Shown piece after piece: positions 39,843-50,693 of a DNA stretch of 64,000 nucleotides. The stretch is taken from the NCBI RefSeq assembly GCF_009380165.1, contig NZ_WHUF01000003.1:620001-684000 (forward strand). The letters are read 5' to 3'. How positions within the stretch are numbered: the stretch's first letter is position 1; each line of letters opens with the position of its first letter. This stretch comes from Rugamonas rivuli (GTDB taxonomy: Bacteria > Pseudomonadota > Gammaproteobacteria > Burkholderiales > Burkholderiaceae_D). Both the position numbers and the translations under genes were made by a program. The notes below the pieces were generated by a model. It had not been told where the DNA came from and ran no database searches. It saw only the letters and a program-made list of their open reading frames with translations.

Positions 39843-40799
39843 TCACATGTTCATTAGAAAATAAAGAAGTGCTATATTAGCAAGCAATAGCGGTAATGCG
39901 GTGCCCACTTGGATCTTCACGACGGCATTCTTGTCGGGCAGCTCCAGCAGCGCGGCGGGCACGATGTTGAAGTTCGCGGCCATGGGCGTCATCAGCGTGC
40001 CGCAGTAGGCGCTGAACATGCCGATCGCCGCCATCACCGCCGGATTGGCGTGATAAACGCCGACCAGCACCGGGATGCCGACCCCGCCCGCGATCACCGG
40101 GAAGGCCGCGAAGCCGTTGCCCATGATGATGGTGAACAGCGCCATGCCGATGCAGTACACCGCCACCGCCACCAGCCGCACGTCCAGGTTGATGTAGGAC
40201 GTGACCACGTGCGCCACCGCCTTGCCCATGCCGGCCTCGGTGAACAGCAGGCCAAGCACCGCCAGCATGTGCGGCAGCACCACCGCCCAGCCCAGGTGGT
40301 CGATCAGGCGGCGCGACTCGCGCATCGCCTGCAGCGGCGTGGAGCGCGTCAGCCAGCAGGCGGTGGCCACCGCGAACAGCGAGCCGCAACCCAGGCTGAC
40401 CAGCGTGGCGTTCTTCGGATCGAGCAGCAGCAGGCCGCCCAGGTGCACGTCCTTGAACAGGGTCGAACCAATCACCGTCGTGATGGGGATGATCAGCGCC
40501 GGTATCAGCAGGCGATGGCCGAGCCGCTGCGCGCTGCTCTTGCGCTCTTCCTGCGTGCGGTCGCCGTGGCGGCCCAGCGCCACGCCGCCGAAGCCGGCGA
40601 TCAGCGCCATCACCACCATCAGCACGCCCGCCGCCACCGGGGACAATTGATCGCCGGCCAGGTAGATCAGCGCGTACAAGGCCCAGAACAAGCCGCTGGT
40701 CCAGCGCTTGGGATTGTGCCGGTCGGCCAGCGACATGCAGGCGACCAGCAGCAGCATCGCGCCCAGCACATAAAAGAAGTATTCGAGCTTGAGTATCAT
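39843..40799 (-). CDS. DUF979 family membrane protein (putative permease component)
   Basis: This 318-residue protein is highly hydrophobic, with about nine membrane helices and the segments MGNGFAAFPVIAGGVGIPVL and FSAYCGTLMTPMAANFN typical of DUF979. It overlaps the DUF969 gene by ATGA; the two families nearly always occur as a pair and are thought to form a transporter. Next to pyroglutamyl peptidase, a pyroglutamate or peptide substrate is plausible but unproven. A much longer frame across the junction is an artefact of the overlap. Confidence 0.88.
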   Translation of the reverse strand: MILKLEYFFYVLGAMLLLVACMSLADRHNPKRWTSGLFWALYALIYLAGDQLSPVAAGVLMVVMALIAGFGGVALGRHGDRTQEERKSSAQRLGHRLLIPALIIPITTVIGSTLFKDVHLGGLLLLDPKNATLVSLGCGSLFAVATACWLTRSTPLQAMRESRRLIDHLGWAVVLPHMLAVLGLLFTEAGMGKAVAHVVTSYINLDVRLVAVAVYCIGMALFTIIMGNGFAAFPVIAGGVGIPVLVGVYHANPAVMAAIGMFSAYCGTLMTPMAANFNIVPAALLELPDKNAVVKIQVGTALPLLLANIALLYFLMNM

Positions 40800-41503
40800 G
40801 CCGGTTCCTTCACCGCCAGCATGGCGCGGGCGATCTGCGCGTCCAGCCGGTGCAGGCGCCAGGAGTGGATCAGGAAGGCCGTCACCGCTGTCGGTATGCC
40901 CCACAGCGCCATGTGCAGCGGATCGACTTCCAGCCCCTCGGCGCGCAGGATGGTCTGCATCAGCAGGATGGCGCCGAAGGCCACGAACACGTCCTCGCCG
41001 AAGAACAGGCCGACGTTGTCGGTGGCGGCGGACATGGCGCGGATGCGGTGGCGCAGTTCGTCGGTCAGCGCCGGGTAGCGCACTTCGGCCGCGCCCTCCG
41101 CCATCGGCGCGATCAGCGGACGCACCATGTTCGGATGGCCGCCGATGCTGGTCAGGCCGAAGGCGGCGCTGATCTCGCGGATCGCCAGGTAGACGATCAA
41201 CAGGCGGCCGGTGGTGGCGGACTTGATGCGGGCGATAGACGCCTGCGCATGCTCCTTCAGGCCGAAGCGCTCCAGCAGGCCGATGGCCGCCAGCGGCAGC
41301 AGCAGGATCAGCGGCAGGCTGCGGGTCTTGAGGAAGGCCGCGCCCAGGGTGGCCAGCAGCTTCTCGACCGGCATGGCGGCGGCGATGCCGGTGACGGCGC
41401 AGGCGGCGATCACCACCAGCACCGGATGCGCGCGCAGGGCAAAGCCAAGTATGATGACGGCCACGCCTAGCAGCGGCCATAGATTAACGACGGTATGCTG
41501 CAC
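40796..41503 (-). CDS. DUF969 family membrane protein (putative permease component)
   Basis: This 235-residue hydrophobic protein is the partner of DUF979, with NLWPLLGVAVIILGFALR at the start and the conserved STATIGGHPNM-like segment GLTSIGGHPNMVRPLIAPM. I choose GTG at 41503: AGGAGC lies 5 nt upstream, and the ATG at 41533 lies on the far side of that site, within the terminator hairpin. It would be the first gene of DUF969-DUF979-pcp. Confidence 0.85.
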   Translation of the reverse strand: MQHTVVNLWPLLGVAVIILGFALRAHPVLVVIAACAVTGIAAAMPVEKLLATLGAAFLKTRSLPLILLLPLAAIGLLERFGLKEHAQASIARIKSATTGRLLIVYLAIREISAAFGLTSIGGHPNMVRPLIAPMAEGAAEVRYPALTDELRHRIRAMSAATDNVGLFFGEDVFVAFGAILLMQTILRAEGLEVDPLHMALWGIPTAVTAFLIHSWRLHRLDAQIARAMLAVKEPA

Positions 41504-41520
41504 AAAATGCTCCTGATGGA

Positions 41521-41556
41521 AAAATCCCCGCACACCTTGCGGCGCGCGGGGATTTT
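41521..41556. terminator. Rho-independent terminator after TonB receptor gene
   Basis: A perfect 11-bp stem (AAAATCCCCGC at 41521-41531, GCGGGGATTTT at 41546-41556) with a 14-nt loop lies 15 nt past the TonB receptor stop. On the minus strand it ends in ATTTTTCC. This is a strong intrinsic terminator. The next gene's ribosome binding site (41509-41514) begins almost at the hairpin foot, so expression of DUF969-DUF979-pcp must come from read-through or a promoter inside the receptor gene. Confidence 0.85.
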
Positions 41557-41571
41557 CAGAGTGAGGTCAGA

Positions 41572-43899
41572 TTAGAAGTTGACCTTGAAGGTGCCGCCCC
41601 AGGTGCGAGGCTCGTTCAACATACCGGTCAGGTTGTCGAAGTCGATGGCGCCGAGGATGACGCGCTTGTCGGTGATGTTGCGGCCGAACAGCGCTGCTTC
41701 ATACTTGCCGTTGCCCCACTTGTAGCCTGCGCGTACGCCGCCTTCCGCCAGAGGCTTGGCCTTGTACTCAGGAGCCTCGTACAGGAAGAAGTTGTAGCTG
41801 GTGCGGTAGGTCCAGTCGGTGAAGGCATAGAACTCGCCGTTGCCGATTTCCTTGCTGTACTTCAGCGTAAAGTTCAGCTGGGTCTTCGGTGCGCGTGGCA
41901 GCGGGTTGCCGTCGATCTTGGACGTGCCGGCAAACGGACCTGCCGCATTGGTCGGGGTGCAACCGCTCAGGTGGGTCGGATTGTTGCCGTAGTTGCCGCA
42001 GTACTGCACGAACAGATTAGGATCCTTGATCTTGGTGTCGTTGTAGCTGCCGCCCAGGGTCATGCTGAACTCGTCGCTCAGATTGGCCTGGAAGTCCACT
42101 TCAACACCCTGGCCGGTTACTTTCTCGGCGTTGATCAGCTGGTTCATATTGATCGAGCCGCTGCCTGCGGTCAGCTGCTTGTCCTTGACGCGGTACTGGA
42201 ACAGTGCCGCGCTCAGGCGGGCGCGCTTGTCGAACAGGTCTTGCTTGATACCGGCTTCATACGACACCGCTTTTTCTGCGCTGGCGAACGATGGCTTGTC
42301 GCCCAGGCCGTTCAGGCGGCCCTGCATCGACGGCGCGCGGTAGCCGGTTGCCACGCGGGCGAACAGGTTGGTGCTCTTGTCGAGTTCATAGGTGCCGCTC
42401 AGATCCCAGCTGATGTTGTGCGAAGTGTTCTCGATCACGAACGGGCCGGACATCAGAGGCGGTTCGTAGCGGACAGCCGAGAATTCCTTCTTGTCGTTGG
42501 TGTAGCGCAGGCCGCCGCGTACCTTCAGCTTGTCGCTGACGGTGTAGTTCAGCGAGCCGAATGCCGCCCACGACTTGGCGCTCTGGAACTGCTGCGCATA
42601 GGCGCTGTTCTGCGGATTGTTCGGCGCGAAGGAGTTGAAGCTGATCGAATCGATCTGGATGTTCTCGTCGAAGAAGAACAGGCCGCCGATCCACTGCAGC
42701 GGACCCTTGTAGTTCGACTCGGCGCGGAACTCTTGCGAGAACTGCTTGTGGTTAGGCAGCAAGTCGGCGGTTTCGACCGGGAATGGAATACTGCCCGGAC
42801 CGGCCGGCAGCACCTGGCAGTCGCCCACGTTGCAACCGTAGCCGCCATCGACGTCGGCGCGGCTGTTGAACTTCAGCGTTTCGTAGCCGGTGATCGAGTG
42901 CAGCGTGATGTCGTCCAGGTTGTACTTCAGGCGGATGTTGCCGCCCTTGGTGGTCAGCTTCTGGTAGTTGACGCCGTCCGATGCGTAGGAACCGTAGTCG
43001 AAGCCGTCGACCAGGTCGTTGGTGCCCTTCTTGATGATGTTGGCGCGGAACAGCGTGGCGCTGCCATGGTAGTCGCGCTCATGGTAGTTGAACAGCGCGC
43101 TGAAATCCTTGTTCGGCTTAACCAGCGCTTGCAGGCGGAAGGCGTTGTCACCGTAGCCTTCGAAGTCCTGCGTGCCCTTGTTCGGGGTCGGATTGGTGTT
43201 GTGCACGCGGTCGCCGCGGTGCTGGCTGGTGCCGGAGAAGCGCAGCGCGACCATGTCGTTGACCGGGATGTTGAACATGCCTTCGGCGGTCTTGGCCGAG
43301 TAGTTGCCCAGGCCCAGGCTCAGATAGCCTTCCTGCTTGAAGACCGGCTTGGCCGAGTCGAACTTGATCACGCCGGCCGGCGAGTTGCGGCCGAACAGCG
43401 TGCCCTGCGGGCCGCGCAGTACCTCAACCTGGTCCACATCGAACACCGGGAAGCCCTTGAGCATGGCGTTTTCCTGGACGATGTCATCCATCACCAGGCC
43501 GACCGGCTGCGAAGCATTGAGGTCGAAGTCGGTATTGCCCAGGCCGCGAATGTAGAAGCGCGGGAAGGTACGGCCATAGTCCGATTCGACGTTGACGGAC
43601 GGCGAGCGGCCGGCCAGGAAACGGATGTCGGCGGCGCCCGAGGTCAGTACGTCGAGCTTGTCGCCTTTCAGCGTGGCGATCGACATCGGGACGTCCTTGA
43701 TGTTTTCCGCGCGGCGTTGCGCGGTCACGATCACGGTTTCCAGTTGGCCTTTGGTGGCGGTATCCGGGGCATCGGCTGCCGACTGGCCCGTTGCTGCGGC
43801 CGCCGCTTCGGCAGCCATCGCTGCGTGCAGGGGGAATGCGCTTGCAACTGCCAGCGCGATCAGCGATCGCACTGCGTAACCACTACTTTTTTTGCTCAT
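41572..43899 (-). CDS. TonB-dependent outer membrane receptor
   Basis: This 775-residue receptor has a signal peptide (VRSLIALAVASAFPLHAAMA), a TonB-box-like LETVIVTAQRR, a plug domain (residues about 60-170, VDQVEVLRGPQGTLFGRNSPAG) and a 22-strand-type beta barrel ending in the aromatic terminus TFKVNF. It imports a ligand across the outer membrane with TonB energy. The downstream peptidase/DUF pair suggests a peptide-derived substrate, but the barrel gives no specific signature. Confidence 0.93.
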   Translation of the reverse strand: MSKKSSGYAVRSLIALAVASAFPLHAAMAAEAAAAATGQSAADAPDTATKGQLETVIVTAQRRAENIKDVPMSIATLKGDKLDVLTSGAADIRFLAGRSPSVNVESDYGRTFPRFYIRGLGNTDFDLNASQPVGLVMDDIVQENAMLKGFPVFDVDQVEVLRGPQGTLFGRNSPAGVIKFDSAKPVFKQEGYLSLGLGNYSAKTAEGMFNIPVNDMVALRFSGTSQHRGDRVHNTNPTPNKGTQDFEGYGDNAFRLQALVKPNKDFSALFNYHERDYHGSATLFRANIIKKGTNDLVDGFDYGSYASDGVNYQKLTTKGGNIRLKYNLDDITLHSITGYETLKFNSRADVDGGYGCNVGDCQVLPAGPGSIPFPVETADLLPNHKQFSQEFRAESNYKGPLQWIGGLFFFDENIQIDSISFNSFAPNNPQNSAYAQQFQSAKSWAAFGSLNYTVSDKLKVRGGLRYTNDKKEFSAVRYEPPLMSGPFVIENTSHNISWDLSGTYELDKSTNLFARVATGYRAPSMQGRLNGLGDKPSFASAEKAVSYEAGIKQDLFDKRARLSAALFQYRVKDKQLTAGSGSINMNQLINAEKVTGQGVEVDFQANLSDEFSMTLGGSYNDTKIKDPNLFVQYCGNYGNNPTHLSGCTPTNAAGPFAGTSKIDGNPLPRAPKTQLNFTLKYSKEIGNGEFYAFTDWTYRTSYNFFLYEAPEYKAKPLAEGGVRAGYKWGNGKYEAALFGRNITDKRVILGAIDFDNLTGMLNEPRTWGGTFKVNF

Positions 43900-44443
43900 G
43901 AGTCCTGCTCCCTATTGTGTAGGCAAGGTTGAAATATCAATCCAAAAATCTCGCCCTCGCTGCCGGCCATGGTGTCCGGCGGCGGACGATGTCGTTGTTT
44001 TTTATTGGTAAAAATGTATCGAAACTACGTTGTTTCGCATAAGGTTATGCAAATTACCAACCATGCTAGCATGGAAAAAAATGACACAAACTCACTTTTT
44101 GAGTGATTCGATTCATATCAATTTTATATAAATAAGTAAATAAAATCGAATTTGTCGTACATATCGGCGCTGATGCATAGTAGTGGACGGCCTCGAAAAC
44201 AAGCCGTCCAGCGGGGGAAAGACGCTGTGCTGACAGGAAAACACTTGATTCCATAGGAGCCGCCGGATGCCCTGGCAGGCCCTGAACATGCGGAAAGTGA
44301 TTTATCCAACAAGCAGGAAATTTTTCCAAACGGACAAAAAAGCAACAGCACAAAAATATTAAATTCGGCCTTAACTGTTGCGGCAGTGCGACATGACGCC
44401 AGGCCCCGGCCGCCGCGTCACATTCTTGGAACGGTAGATGTAG
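43900..44443. other. AT-rich divergent intergenic region with two 14-bp palindromes
   Basis: This 544-nt gap between the TonB receptor and transaldolase starts has no convincing gene. It contains GCATAAGGTTATGC (44037-44050, 6-bp arms) and the perfect palindrome CCATGCTAGCATGG (44061-44074), 10 nt apart and about 140-160 nt before the receptor start. A 7-bp stem-loop GGACGGC/GCCGTCC (44185-44191 with 44203-44209) lies toward the transaldolase side. The region is far richer in A/T than its neighbours, consistent with promoters and operators. Confidence 0.6.
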
Positions 44444-45532
44444 ATGAATAACATGCTCGAACACAGCCGCCTGCGCGCGGTCGGCGACCTGGGACAACAA
44501 ATCTGGCTCGACAATCTGAGCCGCAACCTGCTCGCCTCCGGCCAGCTGGCGGCGCTGATCGCCGCCGACGGCATCCAGGGCCTGACCTCGAACCCGGCGA
44601 TTTTCTATCAAGCCATCCAGAACGACCCCGCCTACCAGGCCGCCCTGCCCCAGCTGCGCACCGGACTGGCGACGCCGGAAGCGCGCTTCGAGGCGCTGGT
44701 GCTGCCGGACGTGCAGCGCGCCTGCGACCTGTTCGCGCCGCTGTACCGCGAATCCGACGGCCGCGCCGGCTTCGTCAGCTTTGAAGTGTCGCCGCGCCTG
44801 AGCCAGGACATCGGCGGCACCATCGCCGCCGCCAAGCGCCTGTGGGCCGCCATCGGCCGTCCCAACGCCATGATCAAGATACCGGCCACGCCGGCCGGCA
44901 TCGCCGCGCTGGAGGAAGTGATCTACGCCGGCATCAACGTCAACATGACGCTGATCTTCACCGCCAGCCAGATCCAGGCCGTGCGCGCCGCCCACCGCCG
45001 CGGCCTGGCCCGCCGCCTGCAGGACACCTCCTCGGTGCAGCGCATCGCCAGCGTCGCCAGCGTCTTCATCAGCCGCATCGACGTCGCCGTCGACGCCCTG
45101 CTGGAAAACTCGGCCGACGGCAGCGCCGTCGCCCTGCGCGGCCGCGCCGCCATGGCCGCCGCCCGCATCGCCTACCACGAGTGGAAGAACGATGGCGGTT
45201 TCGCCGTGTTCGCCGCCTTCGGCGCCACGCCGCAATGGCTGCTGTGGGCCAGCACCGCCACCAAGCATCCGGACCAGCGCGACGTGCGCTACGTCGAAGG
45301 CTTGATCGGGCCGGACACCATCAACACCGTGCCGGACGCCACGCTGGACGCCTTCCGCGACCACGGCGAAGCGGCCCGCACGCTGGACGCCGACATCGAG
45401 GCGGAACGGACCACGATGGCGCAACTGGCCCGCCACGGCATCGATCTGGAAACGGTGGGACAGCAATTGCTGGCCGCCGGCTTGCTGCAATTTGAACAAG
45501 CTTTCGACAAACTCCTGGCGCTGGTAGAGTAA
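44444..45532 (+). CDS. tal: Transaldolase
   Basis: This 362-residue protein is in the size class of long bacterial transaldolases. Motifs: DNLSRNLL, GIQGLTSNPAIFYQAI near the start, FVSFEVSPRL, the Schiff-base Lys in AMIKIPATPAG, and NVNMTLIFTASQ. It moves dihydroxyacetone units between pentose-phosphate sugars, which would channel ribose-5-phosphate from nucleosides into central metabolism. A second Met three codons on is an alternative start. It lies just upstream of the BMP transporter operon. Confidence 0.93.
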   Translation: MNNMLEHSRLRAVGDLGQQIWLDNLSRNLLASGQLAALIAADGIQGLTSNPAIFYQAIQNDPAYQAALPQLRTGLATPEARFEALVLPDVQRACDLFAPLYRESDGRAGFVSFEVSPRLSQDIGGTIAAAKRLWAAIGRPNAMIKIPATPAGIAALEEVIYAGINVNMTLIFTASQIQAVRAAHRRGLARRLQDTSSVQRIASVASVFISRIDVAVDALLENSADGSAVALRGRAAMAAARIAYHEWKNDGGFAVFAAFGATPQWLLWASTATKHPDQRDVRYVEGLIGPDTINTVPDATLDAFRDHGEAARTLDADIEAERTTMAQLARHGIDLETVGQQLLAAGLLQFEQAFDKLLALVE

Positions 45533-45540
45533 ATCCCCGA

Positions 45541-45569
45541 GGCAAACCTCTAAAAATCAGGGGTTTGCC
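45541..45569 (+). promoter_or_regulatory. 11-bp stem-loop upstream of the BMP transporter operon
   Basis: GGCAAACCTCT (45541-45551) pairs with AGGGGTTTGCC (45559-45569) over 11 bp with one G-T wobble and a 7-nt A-rich loop. It lies 8 nt after the transaldolase stop and 73 nt before the BMP gene start. No T tract follows on the plus strand, so it is not a classical terminator; it may be an mRNA-stabilising or leader structure. Confidence 0.5.
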
Positions 45570-45642
45570 GCGATAAAGCGGCGCCAAATTACATGTTTCG
45601 TCCAATAAAAATATACAATATCGATCTTCCAGGAGCCTATTC

Positions 45643-46638
45643 ATGAAACTTTCACAACTTAGTTTGACGGTTGCAGCACTGTTTATCGCTGCCAGCGCGT
45701 CCGCGGCTGACCCAAAACTGGGTATCGTGTATGACGCAGGCGGCAAGTTCGACAAGTCGTTCAACCAGTCCGCTTTTGAAGGCGCCTCGCGCTTCAAGAA
45801 GGAAACCAACATCAATTTCATCGAGGTGCAAGCCTCCAGCGATACCCAGGCTGAACAGGTACTGCGCGGCCTCGCCCGCAAAAACCTGGACCTGATCGCC
45901 TCCATCGGCTTCGCCCAGCAGGCAGCCGTGCAGAAGGTCGCCAAGGAATTCCCGAAAGTCCGCTTCGTGCTGATCGACGGCGTGGCGCAAGGCGCCAACG
46001 TCAACTCCATCACCTTCAAGGAAGAAGAAGGCTCCTACCTGGTGGGCGTGGCTGCGGCCATGGCCTCCAAGTCCAAGAAGCTGGGCTTCATCGGCGGCGT
46101 CGACATCCCGCTGATCCGCACCTTCGCCTGCGGCTATGCCCAGGGCGCCAAGGCGGTCAGCGCTAAGGTTGAAGTAAGCTCGAACATGGTCGGCACCACT
46201 TCCGATTCGTGGAACAACCCTGCCAAGGGCGGTGAACTGGCGCGTTCGCAGTTCGATCGCGGCGTCGACGTGGTGTTTGCCGTCGCCGGCGGTTCCGGCC
46301 TGGGCACGCTGCAAACCGCCAAGGAAAAAGGCAAGCTGGCGATCGGCGTGGACTCCAACCAGAACAGCCTGTACCCGGGCAGCATCCTGACCTCCATGGT
46401 CAAGCGCGTCGACAACGCCGTCTACGACTCCTTCATGCAGATGAAGAACGGCACCTGGAAGGCCGGCGTCACCGCCAAGGGCCTGAAGGAAGACGGCGTG
46501 GATTGGGCGCTGGACGAGAACAACCGCAAGCTGATCACCCCGGAAATCGAGAAGCGCGTCATTGGTGCCCGCAAGGACATCATCGACGGCAAAGTGAAAG
46601 TTATCGACATCCGTTCGGGCGCTGCCTGCCCGGCCTGA
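45643..46638 (+). CDS. BMP-family substrate-binding protein of a nucleoside-type ABC importer
   Basis: This 331-residue periplasmic protein has a Sec signal (MKLSQLSLTVAALFIAASASA) and no lipobox. The body is BMP/PnrA-like: LGIVYDAGGKFDKSFNQSAFEG, ASIGFAQQAAVQKVAKEFP, GFIGGVDIPLI, VFAVAGGSGLG, and GVDSNQN. BMP proteins in this gene context (compare NupN/RnsB/PnrA) bind purine and pyrimidine nucleosides. It is the first gene of a four-gene import operon, with AGGAG upstream. Confidence 0.94.
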   Translation: MKLSQLSLTVAALFIAASASAADPKLGIVYDAGGKFDKSFNQSAFEGASRFKKETNINFIEVQASSDTQAEQVLRGLARKNLDLIASIGFAQQAAVQKVAKEFPKVRFVLIDGVAQGANVNSITFKEEEGSYLVGVAAAMASKSKKLGFIGGVDIPLIRTFACGYAQGAKAVSAKVEVSSNMVGTTSDSWNNPAKGGELARSQFDRGVDVVFAVAGGSGLGTLQTAKEKGKLAIGVDSNQNSLYPGSILTSMVKRVDNAVYDSFMQMKNGTWKAGVTAKGLKEDGVDWALDENNRKLITPEIEKRVIGARKDIIDGKVKVIDIRSGAACPA

Positions 46639-46726
46639 TACCTGTTTGAACATTGAGCGCGCCGCCGGGGTTATTCCCCCGTGCGGCGCGTTTAACATTT
46701 TACTTAACCGTACCGAAAACGATCCT

Positions 46727-48252
<1,526 letters not shown>

Positions 48253-48256
<4 letters not shown>

Positions 48257-49332
48257 ATAACCACGACCTGCCACGCTGGGCAACCGCGTTTGTAATGCCC
48301 ATCCTGAACCTGTTGTCGGCCCTGCTGGTGGCCGCGCTGGTGATCTACCTGCTGGGCGAAAGCCCGATCGAATCGATGGGCATCCTGATCAACAGTGCCG
48401 TCGTCAATCCGGAAGGCTTGAGCTACACGCTGTTCTACGCCTCGACCTTCATCTTCACCGGCCTGGCGGTTTCGATCGCCATGCAGGCCGGCTTGTTCAA
48501 CATCGGCGCCGAAGGCCAGATGTACTTCGCGGGCCTGGGCCTGACGCTGGCCATGCTGACCTTCGACAGCTCGCTGCCGATGTGGGTGCTGATCCCGATC
48601 GGCATGCTGGGCGCGGCCTTGTTTGGCGCGCTGTGGGCCTTCCTGCCCGGCTACCTGCAAGCGAAACGCGGCAGCCACGTGGTGGTCACCACCATCATGT
48701 TCAACTACATCGCCGGTGCCTTGATGAACACCGTGATCGTCAAGTACCTGGTGCCGGCCGGCGAGCAGAATCCCGCCAGCCGCGCCTTCAGCGCTGCCGC
48801 AGAGATGCCGCGCCTGAACCAGTGGTTCCCGGTGCTGGGCGAGACGCCGCTGAACATCAGCTTCTTCCTGGCGATTATCGCGCTGGTGATTTACGGCGTG
48901 ATGGTGTCGCGTTCCTCGTGGGGCTTCAAGCTGCGCGCCACCGGCTTGAACAAGCATGCGGCGCACTACGCGGGCGTCCGCATCAGCAAGATGATCATCA
49001 CCGTCATGCTGATCTCCGGTGCACTGGCCGGCCTGGGTTCGGTCAACTCCATCATGGGTTCGACCCACTACCTGTCGCTGAACTTCGTCGGCGGCGCGGG
49101 CTTCGTCGGCATCGCGATTGCGCTGATGGGCCGCCAGCATCCGGTGGGTATCTTCCTGTCGGCCGTGCTGTTCGGTGCGCTGATACAGGGCGGTTTCGAC
49201 CTGTCGCTGGAAAAGCAGAACATCCCGCCTGAGACCTTCATCTTCATCCAGGGCTTGATCATCCTGTTCTGCGGCGCGATGGAAAACTTCTACGCCCCCG
49301 CCATTGCCGCCCTGATCAAACGGAAAAAGTGA
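48253..49332 (+). CDS. ABC transporter permease, nucleoside importer type (first)
   Basis: This 359-residue integral membrane protein has about 9-10 helices and resembles the NupP/RnsC-like permeases. Markers are FTGLAVSIAMQAGLFNIGAEGQMYF-type (here split by the membrane core), KRGSHVVVTTIMFNYIAGAL, and GLGSVNSIMGSTHYLS. It pairs with the next permease to form the channel. It overlaps the ATPase gene by 4 nt. Confidence 0.94.
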
Positions 49333-49339
49333 GACTGTC

Positions 49340-50311
49340 ATGACTTTTGAAGACCTCCAAATCGGCAGCATCCTGGTGTCCACCGTGCGCAATGCGCCGG
49401 TGCTGATTTTCGCCGGCATGGCCGGCCTGTTCGCCGAACGTTCGGGCGTGATCGACATCGGCCTCGAAGGCAAGATCCTCGCTTCGGCCTTCGTGTCGGC
49501 GGCCGTGGCCTTCGCTACGCAAAACCCCTGGTACGGCGTGGCTGCGGGCATGCTGGTATCGGTGCTGCTGGCGACGCTGCAAGCCTACGTCGCGATCACG
49601 CAGCGCGGCAACCAGCTGGTGGCCGGCATCGCCATCAACATCGCCATGAGCGGCCTGACCTTCGTGGTCGCGCAGTTCTTCTTCCAGCAGGGCGGCCGCA
49701 CGCCGGACCTGGGCCAGGCGCGCTTGTTCGACGTGGTGCTGCCGGGCAGCGCCGCCGTTGAGGGCATACCGTTCATCGGCTGGCTGTACGCGCACCTGAT
49801 CGGCGGCCATTCGGTGCTGGTGTACCTGGCGTTCGCGCTGGTGCCGCTGGTGCACTGGGTGCTGTACCACACGCGCTTCGGCCTGCGCCTGCGCGCCTGC
49901 GGCGAGAACCCGCATGCGGCCGATGCGGCCGGTGTCAGCGTCGAACGCCAGCGCTACATGGCGATGCTCATCGCAGGCATCCTGTGCTCGTTCTCGGGCG
50001 CCTACCTGGCGATCGTGCAGAGCGGCTTCTTCCTGCGCGACATGTCGGCCGGTGCCGGTTATCTGGCGCTGACGGCGATGGTGTTCGGAAACTGGCGTCC
50101 GGTCTACACCTTCCTCGGCTGCCTGATGTTCGGCTTCTTCGGCGCGGTGCAGATCCAGATCGAAGGCGTGGACCTGCCGCTGGTCGGCCGCCTGCCAGGC
50201 TCGCTGATCCAGATGGTGCCTTACGTGGTGACGGTGATCGTGCTGGCGGGCCTGATGGCCAAGTCGGTGGCGCCGAAAGCGCTCGGCACGCCGTTCGTCA
50301 AGTCTCGTTAA
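49340..50311 (+). CDS. ABC transporter permease, nucleoside importer type (second)
   Basis: This 323-residue permease resembles NupQ/RnsD, with NAPVLIFAGMAGLFAERSG, VIDIGLEGKILASAF, and GLRLRACGENPHAADAAGVS. It starts 7 nt after the first permease. With the BMP protein, ATPase and first permease it completes a nucleoside-type importer delivering substrate to the deo, cdd and psu enzymes. It ends 13 nt from the convergent cytochrome gene. Confidence 0.95.
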   Translation: MTFEDLQIGSILVSTVRNAPVLIFAGMAGLFAERSGVIDIGLEGKILASAFVSAAVAFATQNPWYGVAAGMLVSVLLATLQAYVAITQRGNQLVAGIAINIAMSGLTFVVAQFFFQQGGRTPDLGQARLFDVVLPGSAAVEGIPFIGWLYAHLIGGHSVLVYLAFALVPLVHWVLYHTRFGLRLRACGENPHAADAAGVSVERQRYMAMLIAGILCSFSGAYLAIVQSGFFLRDMSAGAGYLALTAMVFGNWRPVYTFLGCLMFGFFGAVQIQIEGVDLPLVGRLPGSLIQMVPYVVTVIVLAGLMAKSVAPKALGTPFVKSR

Positions 50312-50324
50312 TCTGCTGCGCTGA

Positions 50325-50684
50325 TCACTTCAGCGTCCGCATAAAGGACAGCAGGTCGGCGACCTGCTGTTCATCCTTGATCCCCCAGAAACGCATGCTC
50401 GTCCCCGGCACCACGTCGTGCGGCGCGCGCAGATATGCGGCCAGTGTTTTCTCATCCCACACCAGTCCCGACTTCTTCATCGCTTCCGAGTACTTGTAGT
50501 CCTTGGTGGACGCCGCACGGCGGCCGATGATGCCATTCAGCTGCGGCCCGAAACCGCCCTGCGCGTAAGGCCCGACCTGATGGCAGGAAGCGCAGCGCTT
50601 GAACAGCACCGCCCCCACCTTGGCATCGCCCGCCGCCGCGGCTTGGCCAGCCGCCAGCAGCGCCAATAAAATGTATCGTTTCAT
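50325..50684 (-). CDS. Small periplasmic class I cytochrome c
   Basis: This 119-residue protein has a signal peptide (MKRYILLALLAAGQAAAAG), one heme site (CASCHQVGP) and a distal Met ligand in PGTSMRFWGI. It resembles cytochrome c2/c550-type electron carriers. It could accept electrons from exported dehydrogenases such as the one at 1752-6324, but no direct link is visible. The NUDIX gene lies 9 nt upstream on the same strand. Confidence 0.92.
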   Translation of the reverse strand: MKRYILLALLAAGQAAAAGDAKVGAVLFKRCASCHQVGPYAQGGFGPQLNGIIGRRAASTKDYKYSEAMKKSGLVWDEKTLAAYLRAPHDVVPGTSMRFWGIKDEQQVADLLSFMRTLK

Positions 50685-50693
50685 GCCGCTACT

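Noticed and set aside
39843..41480. 545-codon frame suggesting a fused DUF969-DUF979 protein
   Set aside because: The first part is an out-of-frame reading of DUF969; the ATGA overlap at 40796-40799 shows two separate coupled genes.
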